Assembly (NCBI GenBank): GCA_008364785.1
Contig: VTTJ01000005.1
Span: 310,001-374,000, forward strand
Source of the DNA: Bacillus sp. BGMRC 2118
GTDB taxonomy: Bacteria > Bacillota > Bacilli > Bacillales > SA4
Length of the DNA: 64,000 nt
Reading direction: 5' to 3'
Shown here in pieces: positions 9,241 through 19,248 of the stretch (its first letter is position 1; each line of letters opens with the position of its first letter). The notes beneath the pieces are model-generated. The model was not told the DNA's origin and ran no database searches. It saw only the letters and a program-made list of their open reading frames with translations. Both the position numbers and the translations under genes were made by a program.

Positions 9241-10374
9241 TCACTTCGATTCTGATTCAACTTTTGGTTTTTCAACAAGTTGCTCATTCCTTTTTTTTAG
9301 TACGAATAAAATCCAAGACGATAACAGTATATAGACTGTAAAAAAAACAAAACAGGATGGTAAAAAATAGAGATACAGGTATGTATTAAAATAATGTGGT
9401 TCAACCTTTACAATGATCAATAGGCCCAATAATATAACATACATGATGAATACAAGTTTTGGCTTAATCCTATAATGCTTAAGCTCTTTAGTAAAAAAGA
9501 CACCAAGCAAATACATAAATAATCCTACACGAACTAACGCTCCACTTAGCCATTGGTATAAAGCAAAGAAATCTAAGTGATTAATATATTCTCCTATACT
9601 TATAATTCTCCATTGCTCATAGGCAGGATAACGATAGTTTTGTGCTTCAGTTGGTCCAAACTCCATAATCGAAGCTGTTAATGGCCCAAAAATTAATCCA
9701 GTTAAAATGACCAGTAAGATAAGCAAATGTCTAAATTTAATGGGCTCCTGTAAGAATGGCTGAAGTAAAATGACAACATAAACTTCAAGAAGCCCGGATA
9801 GTGTATAAATCACACCTTTCATAACCGGTGACCACCCAAAACTCAATACAGGAAATAACAAGCTAGGATCCTTTACACTTGTATTAATTCCAGCAATCAT
9901 AAAACCGAAAAGCATGACAAGAGGAAGAATAAATCCACTGGCAATCGCAATATATTTGACCCCAGCTAAAGTAACAAGGAAACAAGATGAAACAAGTACT
10001 ATTGTAATGATGGTAAGAGAATAATCAGTTAGGAAATAAGCATTCAACCAAATAATTAGATCAAATAATGTTACATAGGAGCTAATAAATAGAAACAATA
10101 AGACAGGAATAACTAATAGCCAATAGAATACTTTTCCTAGCTTACTCCTAATTAAGGAGAAAACGCCTTCGGGGGGACTATTTTTTATAATATATAAAAT
10201 AAAGTATAGGAAGATTAGAGAGATTGGAAAGGCTATAATAACACTAATCCAGCTATCTCTACCTGATGCAGAAAGAAGATTGGGAATAAGAATAACGTGA
10301 TTTAGTAATCCTGTTGCAAGGAGTAATAATAGTAACAATTGACGTGGAAGTAGAATTTTGGACAAATTTTTCAT
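9241..10374 (-). CDS. Germinant receptor B subunit (GerAB/APC-type permease fold)
   Basis: A membrane protein of about 377 residues with ten hydrophobic segments, matching the GerB/Spore_permease family, which binds the small-molecule germinant. The frame can be opened at TTG 10389, but ATG 10374 with GGTGAT eight bases upstream gives a normal N-terminus (KNLSKILLPRQ). It is the first gene of the operon, so the order is B-A-C instead of the A-B-C order of gerA in B. subtilis. About 250 bp upstream is free of genes and should hold the promoter. Confidence 0.92.
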   Translation of the reverse strand: MKNLSKILLPRQLLLLLLLATGLLNHVILIPNLLSASGRDSWISVIIAFPISLIFLYFILYIIKNSPPEGVFSLIRSKLGKVFYWLLVIPVLLFLFISSYVTLFDLIIWLNAYFLTDYSLTIITIVLVSSCFLVTLAGVKYIAIASGFILPLVMLFGFMIAGINTSVKDPSLLFPVLSFGWSPVMKGVIYTLSGLLEVYVVILLQPFLQEPIKFRHLLILLVILTGLIFGPLTASIMEFGPTEAQNYRYPAYEQWRIISIGEYINHLDFFALYQWLSGALVRVGLFMYLLGVFFTKELKHYRIKPKLVFIMYVILLGLLIIVKVEPHYFNTYLYLYFLPSCFVFFTVYILLSSWILFVLKKRNEQLVEKPKVESESK

Positions 10375-10640
10375 GCAGTATATCACCAATCTTTGTTATG
10401 AATGACAATATTATTTCCTGTATATCAAATTTTATGTTATCTTTCCACTTTTGGACAATAATACAAAACTGTACCTTTGGTTTAAGTTGTCTAGAGTTTG
10501 CCATAGACGGTGCAAACTTTAGCAGAGTTCCTTACTCGTCCTCCATAACCATCAAATATACAAAATAACAATAATGAACTATAACACAGCAAAAAAAACT
10601 GCGAGTAGACATAAAGTTTACCCACAGCTTATTCGTAATT

Positions 10641-12461
10641 CTACCCAGCACTTAACATGTTAAATTGTGCTTTTACTAATTTATAATATTCACCTTTAAC
10701 GTCCATTAATTGATAATGATTACCTTGCTCGATAATCTCTCCATGATCAAGGACAATAATATTATCAGCCTCTCTTATTGTTGATAATCGGTGAGCAATG
10801 ATGATTGCAGTTCGGTTTTCGAGCAATGTTTTTAATGCTTGTTGTATTTTTACTTCTGTTTCCGTATCAATACTTGCTGTTGCTTCATCTAATATGAGTA
10901 TTCTTGGATCTGCTAGTAATGCACGAGCAAATGAGATAAGCTGTCTTTCACCAACTGAAAGAACATTCCCTCTTTCTTCTACTTCCGTTTCATATCCGCT
11001 AGATAATTTCTCGATAAACACGTTTGCCCCAACAGCCTTTGCAGCTTCTTTTACCTCTTCATCTGTTGCATTTGGGTTTCCGAAACGAATATTATCCATT
11101 ATTGTTCCGGAGAAGATAAATGTATCTTGCAACACTACACTTATTTGAGTTCGTATACTATCTAATGTCACATCTTTTAAATCGTTTCCGTCAATTTTAA
11201 CGGTTCCACCTGTTGGATCATAAAAACGACTAACAAGGTTGGCAATTGTCGTTTTACCTGATCCCGTATGTCCTACTAACGCAACCGTTTGACCTGCCTT
11301 CATTTCCAGAGAAATACCTTTTAGTGCTTTTCTACTCTCATCGTAAGCAAATTCAACCGTATCGAATTCAATATGTCCGATTATACTGTCTAACTTCCTT
11401 GCATTGTCCTTTTCCGGCACATTTGGTTTTTCATCTAGAAATTCAAATATCCGCTCAGAGGACGCCATTGCCATTAATAACTGATTGTATATTTGGCCAA
11501 TACGAGAAATCGGTTCCCAGAACATTCCTAAATAGAACGCAAAGGATACAAACACTCCAATTTGAATGGTTTCATTAAGAATTAATGTTGAACCATACCA
11601 AATTAAAATGGCAGTTCCAATTGCATTGGACATTTCAACAAATGGTCTGAACATTGCATTTTTCTTTGTTGCATCCTTCCAGGAATCATGGGTTTCTAAA
11701 TTTACACCATCAAAGAACTCCATATTTTCATGCTCTTGTGTAAACGATTGTGTTACACGAATACCTTGGATACTTTCATTTAAATGCGAATTTAATTTAG
11801 ATTGTTTGATACGTACGATCTGCCATGAACGTCTTATATTTCTTCTAAGGCTTGTAGAGATAAAAAACATAATTGGTAATATAACGAGTACGGCGATTGT
11901 AAGCTCTGGACTTAATGTAAACAATATCACTACGATTCCGATAAGCATGATAACATCCATTAATAAATTGATAACACCACTAGTGAACAGTTCCTGCAAG
12001 GAGTTAACATCATTTAGAATACGAACTAAAATCGAACCTGCTGATCTCGAGTCAAAGAATCGATGTGATAGTCGTTGTACATGGGTAAATAAATGTTGTC
12101 GTAAGTCATATATAATATTTTGCCCTAACATATTCGTCCAACGAATCCGCAGGATATTGGCAACATACGAGAGAATATACATGCCTGCAATTATGAATAC
12201 AAGTTTCACTAATAGATTAGCATCCTTGTTTTCAATCGCATGATCGAACGTATACACCCCTATAATAATCGGTACGATTAATCTCACAGCTGTTGAAACA
12301 ATCATTGCCAAAAAGGATAATGGCAATAAGTTTTTAGCATATGGAACCATGTAGGCGAACAATCTAGATAACTGTTGCCAGTTAAAAGGTTTCTCGATTA
12401 CTTGTTCCGTAGAATAATGAAATCGATTTAGATGTTTTTTGCTAGTTTCTCTTTCTTTCAC
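10641..12461 (-). CDS. ABC exporter half-transporter with catalytic Walker B but divergent signature motif
   Basis: A 606-residue type IV ABC exporter half: six membrane helices (residues 40-330) and a nucleotide-binding domain. Walker A is GHTGSGKT, Walker B is ILILDEATASID with the catalytic Glu, and the H-loop is AHRLST. The signature is degenerate, LSVGERQ instead of LSGGQ. Together with the upstream gene, fifteen bases away, it forms an asymmetric heterodimer resembling B. subtilis YfiB/YfiC or BmrC/BmrD drug exporters. GTG start behind GGGGGAG. The substrate is unknown; multidrug export is the usual role. Confidence 0.9.
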   Translation of the reverse strand: MKERETSKKHLNRFHYSTEQVIEKPFNWQQLSRLFAYMVPYAKNLLPLSFLAMIVSTAVRLIVPIIIGVYTFDHAIENKDANLLVKLVFIIAGMYILSYVANILRIRWTNMLGQNIIYDLRQHLFTHVQRLSHRFFDSRSAGSILVRILNDVNSLQELFTSGVINLLMDVIMLIGIVVILFTLSPELTIAVLVILPIMFFISTSLRRNIRRSWQIVRIKQSKLNSHLNESIQGIRVTQSFTQEHENMEFFDGVNLETHDSWKDATKKNAMFRPFVEMSNAIGTAILIWYGSTLILNETIQIGVFVSFAFYLGMFWEPISRIGQIYNQLLMAMASSERIFEFLDEKPNVPEKDNARKLDSIIGHIEFDTVEFAYDESRKALKGISLEMKAGQTVALVGHTGSGKTTIANLVSRFYDPTGGTVKIDGNDLKDVTLDSIRTQISVVLQDTFIFSGTIMDNIRFGNPNATDEEVKEAAKAVGANVFIEKLSSGYETEVEERGNVLSVGERQLISFARALLADPRILILDEATASIDTETEVKIQQALKTLLENRTAIIIAHRLSTIREADNIIVLDHGEIIEQGNHYQLMDVKGEYYKLVKAQFNMLSAG

Positions 12462-12476
12462 GTTGCTCCCCCTTCC

Positions 12477-14225
12477 TTATTGACCTTGAAGTACTGTTTC
12501 ACGATCCTTATATTGAATCTCGTAGATTCGTTGGTAAGGTCCGTTATTCGTCAGGAGATCCTCATGGACACCACGTTCTACAATTGCTCCATTTTCTAGT
12601 ACTAGGATTTCGTCTGCATGTTTTAGAGATGATATCCGGTGTGCGATAATAAATGTTGTTCGCCCATCCATTACCTCCTTAAATGCCTTTTGAATCTTGA
12701 ATTCAGTATCCATATCCACCGCACTTGTCGCATCATCTAATACGAGAATGCTAGGATCAATTAAGATTGCGCGTGCAATTGCAATTCTTTGCTTTTGTCC
12801 ACCAGAAAGTCCCATTCCACGTTCCCCAAGCATCGTATCGTACCCATCAGGCATTTCCATAATAAATTCATGTGCTTGAGCTCTTTTGGCTGCATCAATA
12901 ATTTGCTCCATCGTTGCATCAGGGTTACCGTAGGCGATATTTGCTTTTATAGATGAAGAAAACAAAAAGGATTCTTGTAATACAAAACCGATATTACTTC
13001 TTAATGTGTTTAACGAATATTCCTTAATATCTAAGCCATCTACGAGAATGTTGCCTTCAGTAGGTTCATAAAATCTAGTAATTAACTGAGTAATACTCGT
13101 CTTCCCACTACCAGTTGCACCAATAAGTCCGATGACCTTACCAGGTGTTGCATCAAAGTTAATCGATTGTAATGCAATTTCATCCTCAGGTTTATATTGC
13201 AACGTAACATCCTTAAATTGCACGTGCCCAGAAAGTCTCTCTTTAACAACCGGCTGTTCCTGTTCGTGAATCTCATTATCCGCTTCTAGAATTTCTAATA
13301 ATCTCTCACCCGAAGCCTTTGATTGAGAAAATAGATTAATAACAAAACCTAAGTTCATAATTGGCCACATAATGTACCAAACTAAACTAAAGAATGCCAC
13401 TAACTCTCCCGGCTGAACATCACCATTAATAACTAAAAACCCACCATATGATAATAAGGCAACAACACAGATATTTCCGATGAATTCCATTAAAGGAAAG
13501 TACTTTGCCCATACATCTGACGTTTCTAGATATTTCTGACGATAATCACCATTTGAGTCGTTAAATTTATCAATTTCAAAGCTTTCACGCGATAAAGATT
13601 TTACAGTATTAATACCACTTATATTTTCCTGTACCTTTGTATTCAGTCTTCCAAAAGATTTACGAATACCTCTGAATGCTGGATGAACTCGTTTATCAAA
13701 GCGGTATACAACTATTGCTAAAAACGGAAGTGCTGCCATTGTCACGAGTGTTAATGGCACTGAGTAATAAAACATGACGCCTAAGCTGATTGAAACGAGT
13801 AATACGAATCGTAGCAATTCTGCAAACCCAAATGATAAGAAGAAACGAAATCCCTCAACATCGGCTGTCAATCTTGACATAAGGTCACCCGTTTTTGCAT
13901 TATCATAATATCGGAATGGCAAAAATTGAAGCTTTTCGTATAAAGAGTTTCTTAGCTTATACACAGACCTGATACCAAACATATCCCCTAAATACTGATG
14001 AAAGAAAGTTGTCAGTCCCTTCACAGCCATTAACGCGATAAAGCCTAGTGCTAGATAGGGTACATACTCATATTTTCCACCAATAATTACATCATCGATT
14101 GTAAATTGTAAAATCATTGGATAAATAACTGTGATTGCTGTTACAAACAGCAAAAAGAACATTGACCAATAAAAATATGGCAAGAATGGCCAATAAAACT
14201 GTTTAAGCTTTTTAAATGTCTCCAT
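12477..14225 (-). CDS. ABC exporter half-transporter with intact signature but Asp in place of the catalytic Glu
   Basis: A 582-residue half exporter with six membrane helices and an ATPase domain. Walker A is GATGSGKT and the signature LSGGQKQ is canonical. Walker B reads LVLDDATSAVD, so the catalytic glutamate is replaced by aspartate. The partner shows the opposite pattern, so one ATP site is complete and the other degenerate, as known for heterodimeric exporters such as TM287/288 and LmrCD. ATG is preceded by AGGAGGGG. It is the promoter-proximal gene of the pair. Confidence 0.92.
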   Translation of the reverse strand: METFKKLKQFYWPFLPYFYWSMFFLLFVTAITVIYPMILQFTIDDVIIGGKYEYVPYLALGFIALMAVKGLTTFFHQYLGDMFGIRSVYKLRNSLYEKLQFLPFRYYDNAKTGDLMSRLTADVEGFRFFLSFGFAELLRFVLLVSISLGVMFYYSVPLTLVTMAALPFLAIVVYRFDKRVHPAFRGIRKSFGRLNTKVQENISGINTVKSLSRESFEIDKFNDSNGDYRQKYLETSDVWAKYFPLMEFIGNICVVALLSYGGFLVINGDVQPGELVAFFSLVWYIMWPIMNLGFVINLFSQSKASGERLLEILEADNEIHEQEQPVVKERLSGHVQFKDVTLQYKPEDEIALQSINFDATPGKVIGLIGATGSGKTSITQLITRFYEPTEGNILVDGLDIKEYSLNTLRSNIGFVLQESFLFSSSIKANIAYGNPDATMEQIIDAAKRAQAHEFIMEMPDGYDTMLGERGMGLSGGQKQRIAIARAILIDPSILVLDDATSAVDMDTEFKIQKAFKEVMDGRTTFIIAHRISSLKHADEILVLENGAIVERGVHEDLLTNNGPYQRIYEIQYKDRETVLQGQ

Positions 14226-14451
14226 TCAAAACCCCTCCTTTATGAGAAAAATAAATCCTTGCAATTACTAAAATTTAGAAAAATTAGAACGTATTTAAAA
14301 ATATATCGGATTTCGAAGTAAATTACTAGTACTTTATTTCATTTTTTTAAACATTTTCATAAGTCGGATTTTTAGTCCGTTTGATGAAAGATTCGGTCAC
14401 TAAGTGTTACACTACCTTACAAACTGATATAGACTACCCGAGTTAATACAA

Positions 14452-14488
14452 ATAAAAAAAACCAACGCTTAAAAAAACGTTGGTTTGC
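14452..14488 (-). terminator. Terminator of ykuU-ykuV
   Basis: Stem AAACCAACG/CGTTGGTTT with an A/T-rich loop and a T-tract on the minus strand, directly after the ykuV stop. The remaining gap up to 14.5 kb shows nothing else recognisable. Confidence 0.85.
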
Positions 14489-14489
14489 T

Positions 14490-14939
14490 TTATTGTGAAG
14501 CTTCATCTAATACGCGATCAACACGCTTTGTTAACATCTTCATCCCACTTCCTCCGGCTTGAAAATGTCTCAATGCTCCATTTTTATCAAATACATAGTA
14601 AGCTGGTACATACTGATTTTCGAATGCATTCGTTAAAGTATGTTCATTATCTACATAAATAGGTTGACTGATGTCATGTTCAGCTGCCACTTCTTTTATC
14701 TTAGAGAGATCAAGATCATCTTCAGATCTTGGCATATGTACTGCAATGACGTTCAACTTGTCCTTATATTGGTCCCGAAAACGATTAATCTCAGGCATAG
14801 CTTCCTTACACATATGACAACTAATGGACCAGAAGTGGATGAGTGTGGGTTTATGACCAACTAGTTCTTCCCTGCTTACTTCTTTGTTTAACCACTCCGT
14901 TGCTCCGTCTAATGCTGGCATAGGTTCACGTAGTTTCAA
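14490..14939 (-). CDS. ykuV: YkuV-type thiol-disulfide oxidoreductase
   Basis: A 149-residue cytoplasmic thioredoxin-fold protein of the TlpA/ResA-like group with the redox pair C41-H-M-C44 and a cis-proline region (YVPAYYVF). There is no signal peptide, as in B. subtilis YkuV. It lies 25 bases after the peroxiredoxin gene ykuU, the same pairing as in B. subtilis, which suggests it reduces the peroxiredoxin or shares its stress role. Translation probably starts at TTG 14939, since AGGAGGAAC sits six bases upstream and there is no better codon. Confidence 0.9.
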   Translation of the reverse strand: MKLREPMPALDGATEWLNKEVSREELVGHKPTLIHFWSISCHMCKEAMPEINRFRDQYKDKLNVIAVHMPRSEDDLDLSKIKEVAAEHDISQPIYVDNEHTLTNAFENQYVPAYYVFDKNGALRHFQAGGSGMKMLTKRVDRVLDEASQ

Positions 14940-14964
14940 TAAATGGTTCCTCCTTTCTTAAGAA

Positions 14965-15510
14965 TTAAGCCTTTATTGTTGCTTGTCCCGGCTTCCAGTT
15001 TGCCGGACACAGTCCACCTGTCTGCAAAGCTTGAAGAACACGTAACGTTTCATCTACATCTCGTCCGATATTATTATGATTAACCACTGAGTACATTAAT
15101 TCGCCATCTGGACTGATGATAAATAAACCACGTAAAGCAACACCTTCTTCTATTAACACTCCATAATTTCTCGATACTTGATGATTTGTATCTGCAGCTA
15201 ATGGATAACGTAGATCTCCTAAACCATTGTCTTTGCGATCTGTTTTAATCCATGCTAAGTGGGTATGTATCGTATCTGTTGATACACCAATCACCTCAGC
15301 GTCTAAATCCTCAAATTCATCGTATCGATCAGATAATGCGGTAATTTCAGTCGGACAGACAAACGTAAAATCCATCGGATAAAAAAATAGTACCGTCCAT
15401 TTTTCATTTTTCATAGTATCTTCTAAACTAACTTTTCCAAATTCTTTATTTGCCATTACAGCATCCATTTCAAAACGTGGTGCTTGTTTTCCAACCATGC
15501 GTTCCGCCAT
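14965..15510 (-). CDS. ykuU: 2-Cys peroxiredoxin YkuU
   Basis: A 181-residue AhpC/Prx1-type peroxiredoxin that reduces peroxides. The peroxidatic Cys is in FTFVCPTE (about residue 52) and the resolving Cys in GGLCPANW near residue 168. The start at ATG 15510 is chosen because GGAGGGA lies just upstream; an earlier in-frame codon at 15543 would place this ribosome site inside the gene. Forms an operon with ykuV. In B. subtilis ykuT lies between ykuS and ykuU; here that gene is absent. Confidence 0.93.
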   Translation of the reverse strand: MAERMVGKQAPRFEMDAVMANKEFGKVSLEDTMKNEKWTVLFFYPMDFTFVCPTEITALSDRYDEFEDLDAEVIGVSTDTIHTHLAWIKTDRKDNGLGDLRYPLAADTNHQVSRNYGVLIEEGVALRGLFIISPDGELMYSVVNHNNIGRDVDETLRVLQALQTGGLCPANWKPGQATIKA

Positions 15511-15654
15511 ATAAATCCCTCCACTAATAATTAATCTACACAATCGTTAGTTTTATCATCTGTTTTCAATTTTAAACTTCTAGCAGTCTATTTTCATAAA
15601 AATACTTCAACATTTACTTGATTGATTAGTCTCGGAGATAAGCGTAATCCAAAA

Positions 15655-15704
15655 TAAAAAACAGTGGAGTAGCCTTTCCTGAATTAAGTCCACTCCACCG
15701 TTTT
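15655..15704 (-). terminator. Terminator of ykuS
   Basis: Inverted repeat GTGGAGT/ACTCCAC with a loop of about 20 bases and a T-rich tail on the minus strand, right after the ykuS stop codon. Confidence 0.65.
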
Positions 15705-15709
15705 ATAAT

Positions 15710-15958
15710 TTATTGATTGTTTAATTTGCTTTCAACTTGATTACAAATTTCGTCTGCTGATAAACCAGATGCTTGAATTACTGGACCGGCTGTGAATGAG
15801 CTTTCTACGCCCATTATATTTGAATCCATTCCAGTAACAACACAACAGTCACAATTCTTCGCATCATTCTCGTTTTGTAAATCTACAATATCATATCCTT
15901 TTTCTTGCAAAGCTTCACGGACATCTGTAAGTGATTGTTCTACACCAATACGAGCCAT
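15710..15958 (-). CDS. ykuS: YkuS, UPF0180 family protein
   Basis: About 82 residues, beginning [13 protein letters not shown] and carrying the family CDCCVVTG motif with vicinal cysteines. It matches the UPF0180 family, whose function is unknown. ATG 15958 is preferred over upstream in-frame ATGs because it matches homologues and lies nine bases after AGGAGG. It sits in the conserved order dapH-ykuR-ykuS of B. subtilis, though here a terminator lies between ykuR and ykuS. Confidence 0.88.
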   Translation of the reverse strand: MARIGVEQSLTDVREALQEKGYDIVDLQNENDAKNCDCCVVTGMDSNIMGVESSFTAGPVIQASGLSADEICNQVESKLNNQ

Positions 15959-16162
15959 TTCCATCCACCTCCTCAAGGATAATATGTATCAAGAATTAGA
16001 AAATTATTCTTATCAGAATGGAGATGGTTTGAAAAAAATGTTAGATACAATGAATGATTTTTTAAAGAATTAGAGATCTCACTAGAATAAGACTTAAGCA
16101 TCAAGTAAGTTATCCTGTTTGGTGATTCTTAAAATCTAAAGGAACACATATGAAAGTAAGAT

Positions 16163-16206
16163 AAAAAAAAACTGTAGGAAAGCTTATGACTTTTCTACAG
16201 TTTGTA
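16163..16206 (-). terminator. Terminator of ykuR
   Basis: Stem AAACTGTAG/CTACAGTTT with a following T-run on the minus strand, placed just downstream of the ykuR stop. Confidence 0.85.
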
Positions 16207-16216
16207 ACAATTGAAT

Positions 16217-17347
16217 TTACTGTTCGCTCTTCCATCTCATATACTGACTGATTAGTTTAATCGCAACTTCAATTGCATCTTCATTCGGCGATAGTTTTGC
16301 ATGATGTAGTCCATATTCAGAGTCAACACCAAGCCAAAACATAAATCCAGGTATGTCTTTAATCATATAACCAAAATCCTCACCGGTCATCGCTTCTGAA
16401 CACTCAATTAGATGAATATCCGTAAGCTCGGAAACATAATGCATAAACTCTCTTGTTATTTCACTATGATTATATACTTGGTGATACATACTTCCATAAT
16501 CAATGTTTGTCTTACACGCATAACCAATTTCCACACCTCTGACAATTGCTTCAATCCGCTGCTTAACTTTGTTCATGGACTCTACAGACAGTGTTCGAAT
16601 TGTTCCTTCCAATCTGGCACGTTCAGCGATAATATTTTGAACTGTTCCCCCTGTAATCTTGCCAATTGTGATAACGGCACTATCAAGTGGATCAACATTA
16701 CGTGAAATAATTGATTGAAGCTGGGTAACCAATGAACAAGCTGCCACGACCATGTCATTTGTATGATGAGGAAAAGCAGCGTGTCCTCCTTTTCCTTCCA
16801 AATCTATAAATAATTCAGACGTATTGGCAAACAATAGACCTTCTTTTGTCGCAATTGTTCCTACTGGATATTCTGGAGCAATGTGTAATCCGACAATAAA
16901 ATCCGGCTTCCATTTTTGAAATGTCTCCGTTTGAATCATGAGTTCTGCTCCACCAGGACCCTCTTCTGCAGGTTGAAACATAAATAAAACATCTTCTCGT
17001 ATTGGTTTGTTTACGATTTCTGTTAAAATCCCCAGAGCAATACTCATATGGAAATCATGACCACATGCATGCATATACCCTTCATGCATAGAAGGAAAAG
17101 CTAGATTTGTCTCCTCTGTGATAGGAAGTCCGTCAATATCAGCTCGGTAACCAATCATCCTCGTTGGATTTGTTCCTTTTACTTTAACAAAAATTCCTGT
17201 CTTCCATTTTTCAATTTCCATACGCTCTGATGGCATGGAATGGATATAGTTTAAAAGGTAAGCCTGTGTTTTGAATTCTTGAAATCCGATTTCCGGTATC
17301 TTATGTAGATCTCTTCGAATATCAATAAAGGACTTGTAAGTATTCAT
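16217..17347 (-). CDS. ykuR: N-acetyldiaminopimelate deacetylase
   Basis: A 376-residue M20-family metallopeptidase-like enzyme that removes the acetyl group from N-acetyl-L,L-2,6-diaminopimelate, the third dedicated step of the acetylase branch leading to meso-DAP for peptidoglycan and lysine. Metal-site motifs are visible: HACGHDFHM near residue 94, the EEGPGG segment and [10 protein letters not shown] near the C-terminus. ATG is preceded by GGGAGAA. The gene follows dapH as in B. subtilis; a hairpin lies between them. Confidence 0.93.
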   Translation of the reverse strand: MNTYKSFIDIRRDLHKIPEIGFQEFKTQAYLLNYIHSMPSERMEIEKWKTGIFVKVKGTNPTRMIGYRADIDGLPITEETNLAFPSMHEGYMHACGHDFHMSIALGILTEIVNKPIREDVLFMFQPAEEGPGGAELMIQTETFQKWKPDFIVGLHIAPEYPVGTIATKEGLLFANTSELFIDLEGKGGHAAFPHHTNDMVVAACSLVTQLQSIISRNVDPLDSAVITIGKITGGTVQNIIAERARLEGTIRTLSVESMNKVKQRIEAIVRGVEIGYACKTNIDYGSMYHQVYNHSEITREFMHYVSELTDIHLIECSEAMTGEDFGYMIKDIPGFMFWLGVDSEYGLHHAKLSPNEDAIEVAIKLISQYMRWKSEQ

Positions 17348-17428
17348 CTAGTTCTTCTCCCTTATACATTCCTTGTAGGCGAAACGTCAATCAGTGAAAC
17401 CTCACTAGTTGGAACGATAATAAAGCTG

Positions 17429-17456
17429 AAGCGCGGATTTTCATCCACGCTTTTTT
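17429..17456. terminator. Hairpin between dapH and ykuR
   Basis: Stem AAGCG-GGAT/ATCC-CGCTT with one mismatched position. The T-run is on the plus strand, so as a minus-strand terminator it is weak. It may instead partly uncouple or stabilise the two halves of the dapH-ykuR transcript. Confidence 0.5.
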
Positions 17457-17459
17457 CTA

Positions 17460-18179
17460 TTACTCTTCATTTAATTGACGTAACTCTTGCTTAATTTCTG
17501 TCTTAGATTTTGTTTTTTCATCGATTTGCTTAATGACTCTAGCTGGAGTACCTGCTACTACTGTATATGGAGGTACGTCTTCAATTACAATCGCACCTGC
17601 TGCAACTACAGCACCCTTCCCAACAGTTACACCTTCAAGCACCACTGCGTTTGCACCTATTACAACATCATCTTCTACCACAACAGGTTTTGCTGAAGGT
17701 GGCTCAATTACGCCGGCAAGGACTGTACCTGCACCGATATGACAGTTCTTACCAACAGTTGCACGTCCGCCTAAAATGGTACCCATGTCAATCATTGTAC
17801 CTTCTCCAACAACAGCACCGATGTTAATCATCGCTCCCATCATGATGACAGCATTATCACCAATCTCAACCTGGTCACGAATAATTGCACCTGGTTCAAT
17901 ACGAGCCTTAATTCCCTTAAGGTCTAATAAAGGAATGGCAGAGTTTCTACGGTCGTTTTCAACTACGTAGTCTTCTAAATTTGATTTATTTTCCTCTAAT
18001 ACTCCTTGGATTTCCTTCCACTCACCGAAAACCACGCCAGAGTTACCAGTAATAAAGCTTTTCGTATTTGATCCCCAGTTAATTCCTTCTAAGTTACCTT
18101 TAACATAAACCTTAACCGGAGTCTTCTTCTCACTTTTTTGAATAAAAGAAATAATTTCGTTAGCATCCATCATTTTCAT
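17460..18179 (-). CDS. dapH: Tetrahydrodipicolinate N-acetyltransferase
   Basis: A 239-residue left-handed beta-helix acyltransferase that acetylates tetrahydrodipicolinate using acetyl-CoA, the first step of the acetylase branch of DAP synthesis. N-terminal [14 protein letters not shown] and the hexapeptide repeats from about residue 95 to 195 (for example [20 protein letters not shown]) match B. subtilis DapH. ATG is preceded by AAGGAGGAAA. B. subtilis has the flavodoxin genes ykuN-O-P next to this gene; they are missing here. Confidence 0.96.
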   Translation of the reverse strand: MKMMDANEIISFIQKSEKKTPVKVYVKGNLEGINWGSNTKSFITGNSGVVFGEWKEIQGVLEENKSNLEDYVVENDRRNSAIPLLDLKGIKARIEPGAIIRDQVEIGDNAVIMMGAMINIGAVVGEGTMIDMGTILGGRATVGKNCHIGAGTVLAGVIEPPSAKPVVVEDDVVIGANAVVLEGVTVGKGAVVAAGAIVIEDVPPYTVVAGTPARVIKQIDEKTKSKTEIKQELRQLNEE

Positions 18180-18251
18180 ATGTAATTTCCTCCTTCATAC
18201 TTCATTCCTTTACTCTATCAAACCATTTTTTAGATGACAAGTGATTCCTAT

Positions 18252-19130
18252 TTAATTTGGAATATGAATATTCTCTTTCACTATTTCCAGAAATGCTTCT
18301 ACTTGTTTTAACTGAAACGCAGAATCATATCCAAGTAGCCATGTGTCTCGTTTTACCGATTGTCCAGCTTCATCGAAGAGTGGGATTTTATATACATTTG
18401 GATCATTTTCATGAAAGGTAATCGATGGCAATATTGCATACCCAATTCCATGAAACGCCATCTGTTTACATGTTTCGATTTGATCTACAACAATTGTCCT
18501 TTTCGGAGGATGTTGAAATTGTCGATGCCACCAATCTTGAATTTCTTGGTAGTACGTGGAATCACTTTTAAATTGGATAAACGGACGCTCCGTTGTTTTC
18601 AGTTCTTCAAGACTTTTAATTTCCGTGTCCACCAAATATAAATGATCGGTCAAAACATGATGGTTTTGTCCCTTCCAATCAGGAGTGCCTCTAATAATGC
18701 CAATATGCACTTGGTCTTCATAGAGGTGCTTTAGTATTTCACTACTCCATCCCGTTATTAATGAAATTCTAGCATGTGGATACCTACTTACAAATTGTTT
18801 TAGAACATAAGGTAACCAGTGTTGACCAATAATAGAGGCGACTGCTAGTTTCAATGTACCATGTACGTGTGTATTTAATGAATGAATTTGTTCTTTTACT
18901 TTCTCTTCCTTTTCAATCACTTCTGTTGCGTACTCAATAATTTTTTCACCAGCAGGAGTAAGCGTCAAACCTTTTTGAGAGCGAATAAAGATTTGTGTGT
19001 CCCAGGTCTTTTCTATCGATTGTAGCCGTTGACTTAACGCAGGCTGTGACACAAATAATTTTTCTGCTGCTTTTCTCATATTCATTTCACCGGCTAATGT
19101 CACAAGTAATCTACATTCAGATGTTTGCAC
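18252..19130 (-). CDS. ccpC: CcpC, LysR-family regulator of TCA-cycle genes
   Basis: A 292-residue LysR regulator. The winged helix-turn-helix occupies residues 1-60 (MNMRKAAEKLFVSQPALSQR) and the substrate-binding domain the rest; identity to B. subtilis CcpC is evident throughout (VASIIGQHWLP, SLITGWSSEILK, DQVHIGIIRG). CcpC represses citZ and citB in response to citrate. GTG start behind AAAGGGGGA. An ATAA-N7-TTAT box lies 19 bases upstream, consistent with autoregulation known for B. subtilis ccpC. Unlike B. subtilis, it is not next to ykuL/darB. Confidence 0.92.
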   Translation of the reverse strand: MQTSECRLLVTLAGEMNMRKAAEKLFVSQPALSQRLQSIEKTWDTQIFIRSQKGLTLTPAGEKIIEYATEVIEKEEKVKEQIHSLNTHVHGTLKLAVASIIGQHWLPYVLKQFVSRYPHARISLITGWSSEILKHLYEDQVHIGIIRGTPDWKGQNHHVLTDHLYLVDTEIKSLEELKTTERPFIQFKSDSTYYQEIQDWWHRQFQHPPKRTIVVDQIETCKQMAFHGIGYAILPSITFHENDPNVYKIPLFDEAGQSVKRDTWLLGYDSAFQLKQVEAFLEIVKENIHIPN

Positions 19131-19148
19131 TGTAATCCCCCTTTATTG

Positions 19149-19163
19149 ATAAGTTTTTATTAT
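19149..19163. promoter_or_regulatory. Candidate CcpC operator (ATAA-N7-TTAT)
   Basis: The sequence ATAAGTTTTTATTAT fits the dyad described for CcpC targets. It lies just upstream of the ccpC start and in the divergent promoter region shared with the TSUP gene, so it could serve autoregulation. AT-richness makes chance occurrence possible. Confidence 0.45.
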
Positions 19164-19248
19164 AGTATATCTTAATTTTATTGGAATTTCATTATCAACT
19201 CATCTCGCTTACAATAATGGTAGATTATGAGAAAAGTTGGTGTTTCTG

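Noticed and set aside
10390..10640. Possible forespore (sigma-G) promoter and a minor inverted repeat AGTTTGC/GCAAACT upstream of the germinant operon.
   Set aside because: No pair of -35 and -10 elements with correct spacing was convincing; the inverted repeat is short.
11566..12243. A 225-codon plus-strand frame opposite the ABC exporter gene.
   Set aside because: Antisense shadow of the membrane domain, with no ribosome site and low-complexity hydrophobic and Cys-rich translation.
15984..16073. A 29-codon plus-strand frame between ykuS and ykuR, preceded by AAGGAT.
   Set aside because: The ribosome site is too close to the ATG, the product matches nothing, and the frame lies in the promoter region of ykuS. 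Not enough support for a gene.
17487..17970. Several open plus-strand frames opposite dapH.
   Set aside because: They mirror the hexapeptide repeat codons of dapH and have no ribosome sites; dapH is clearly the gene.
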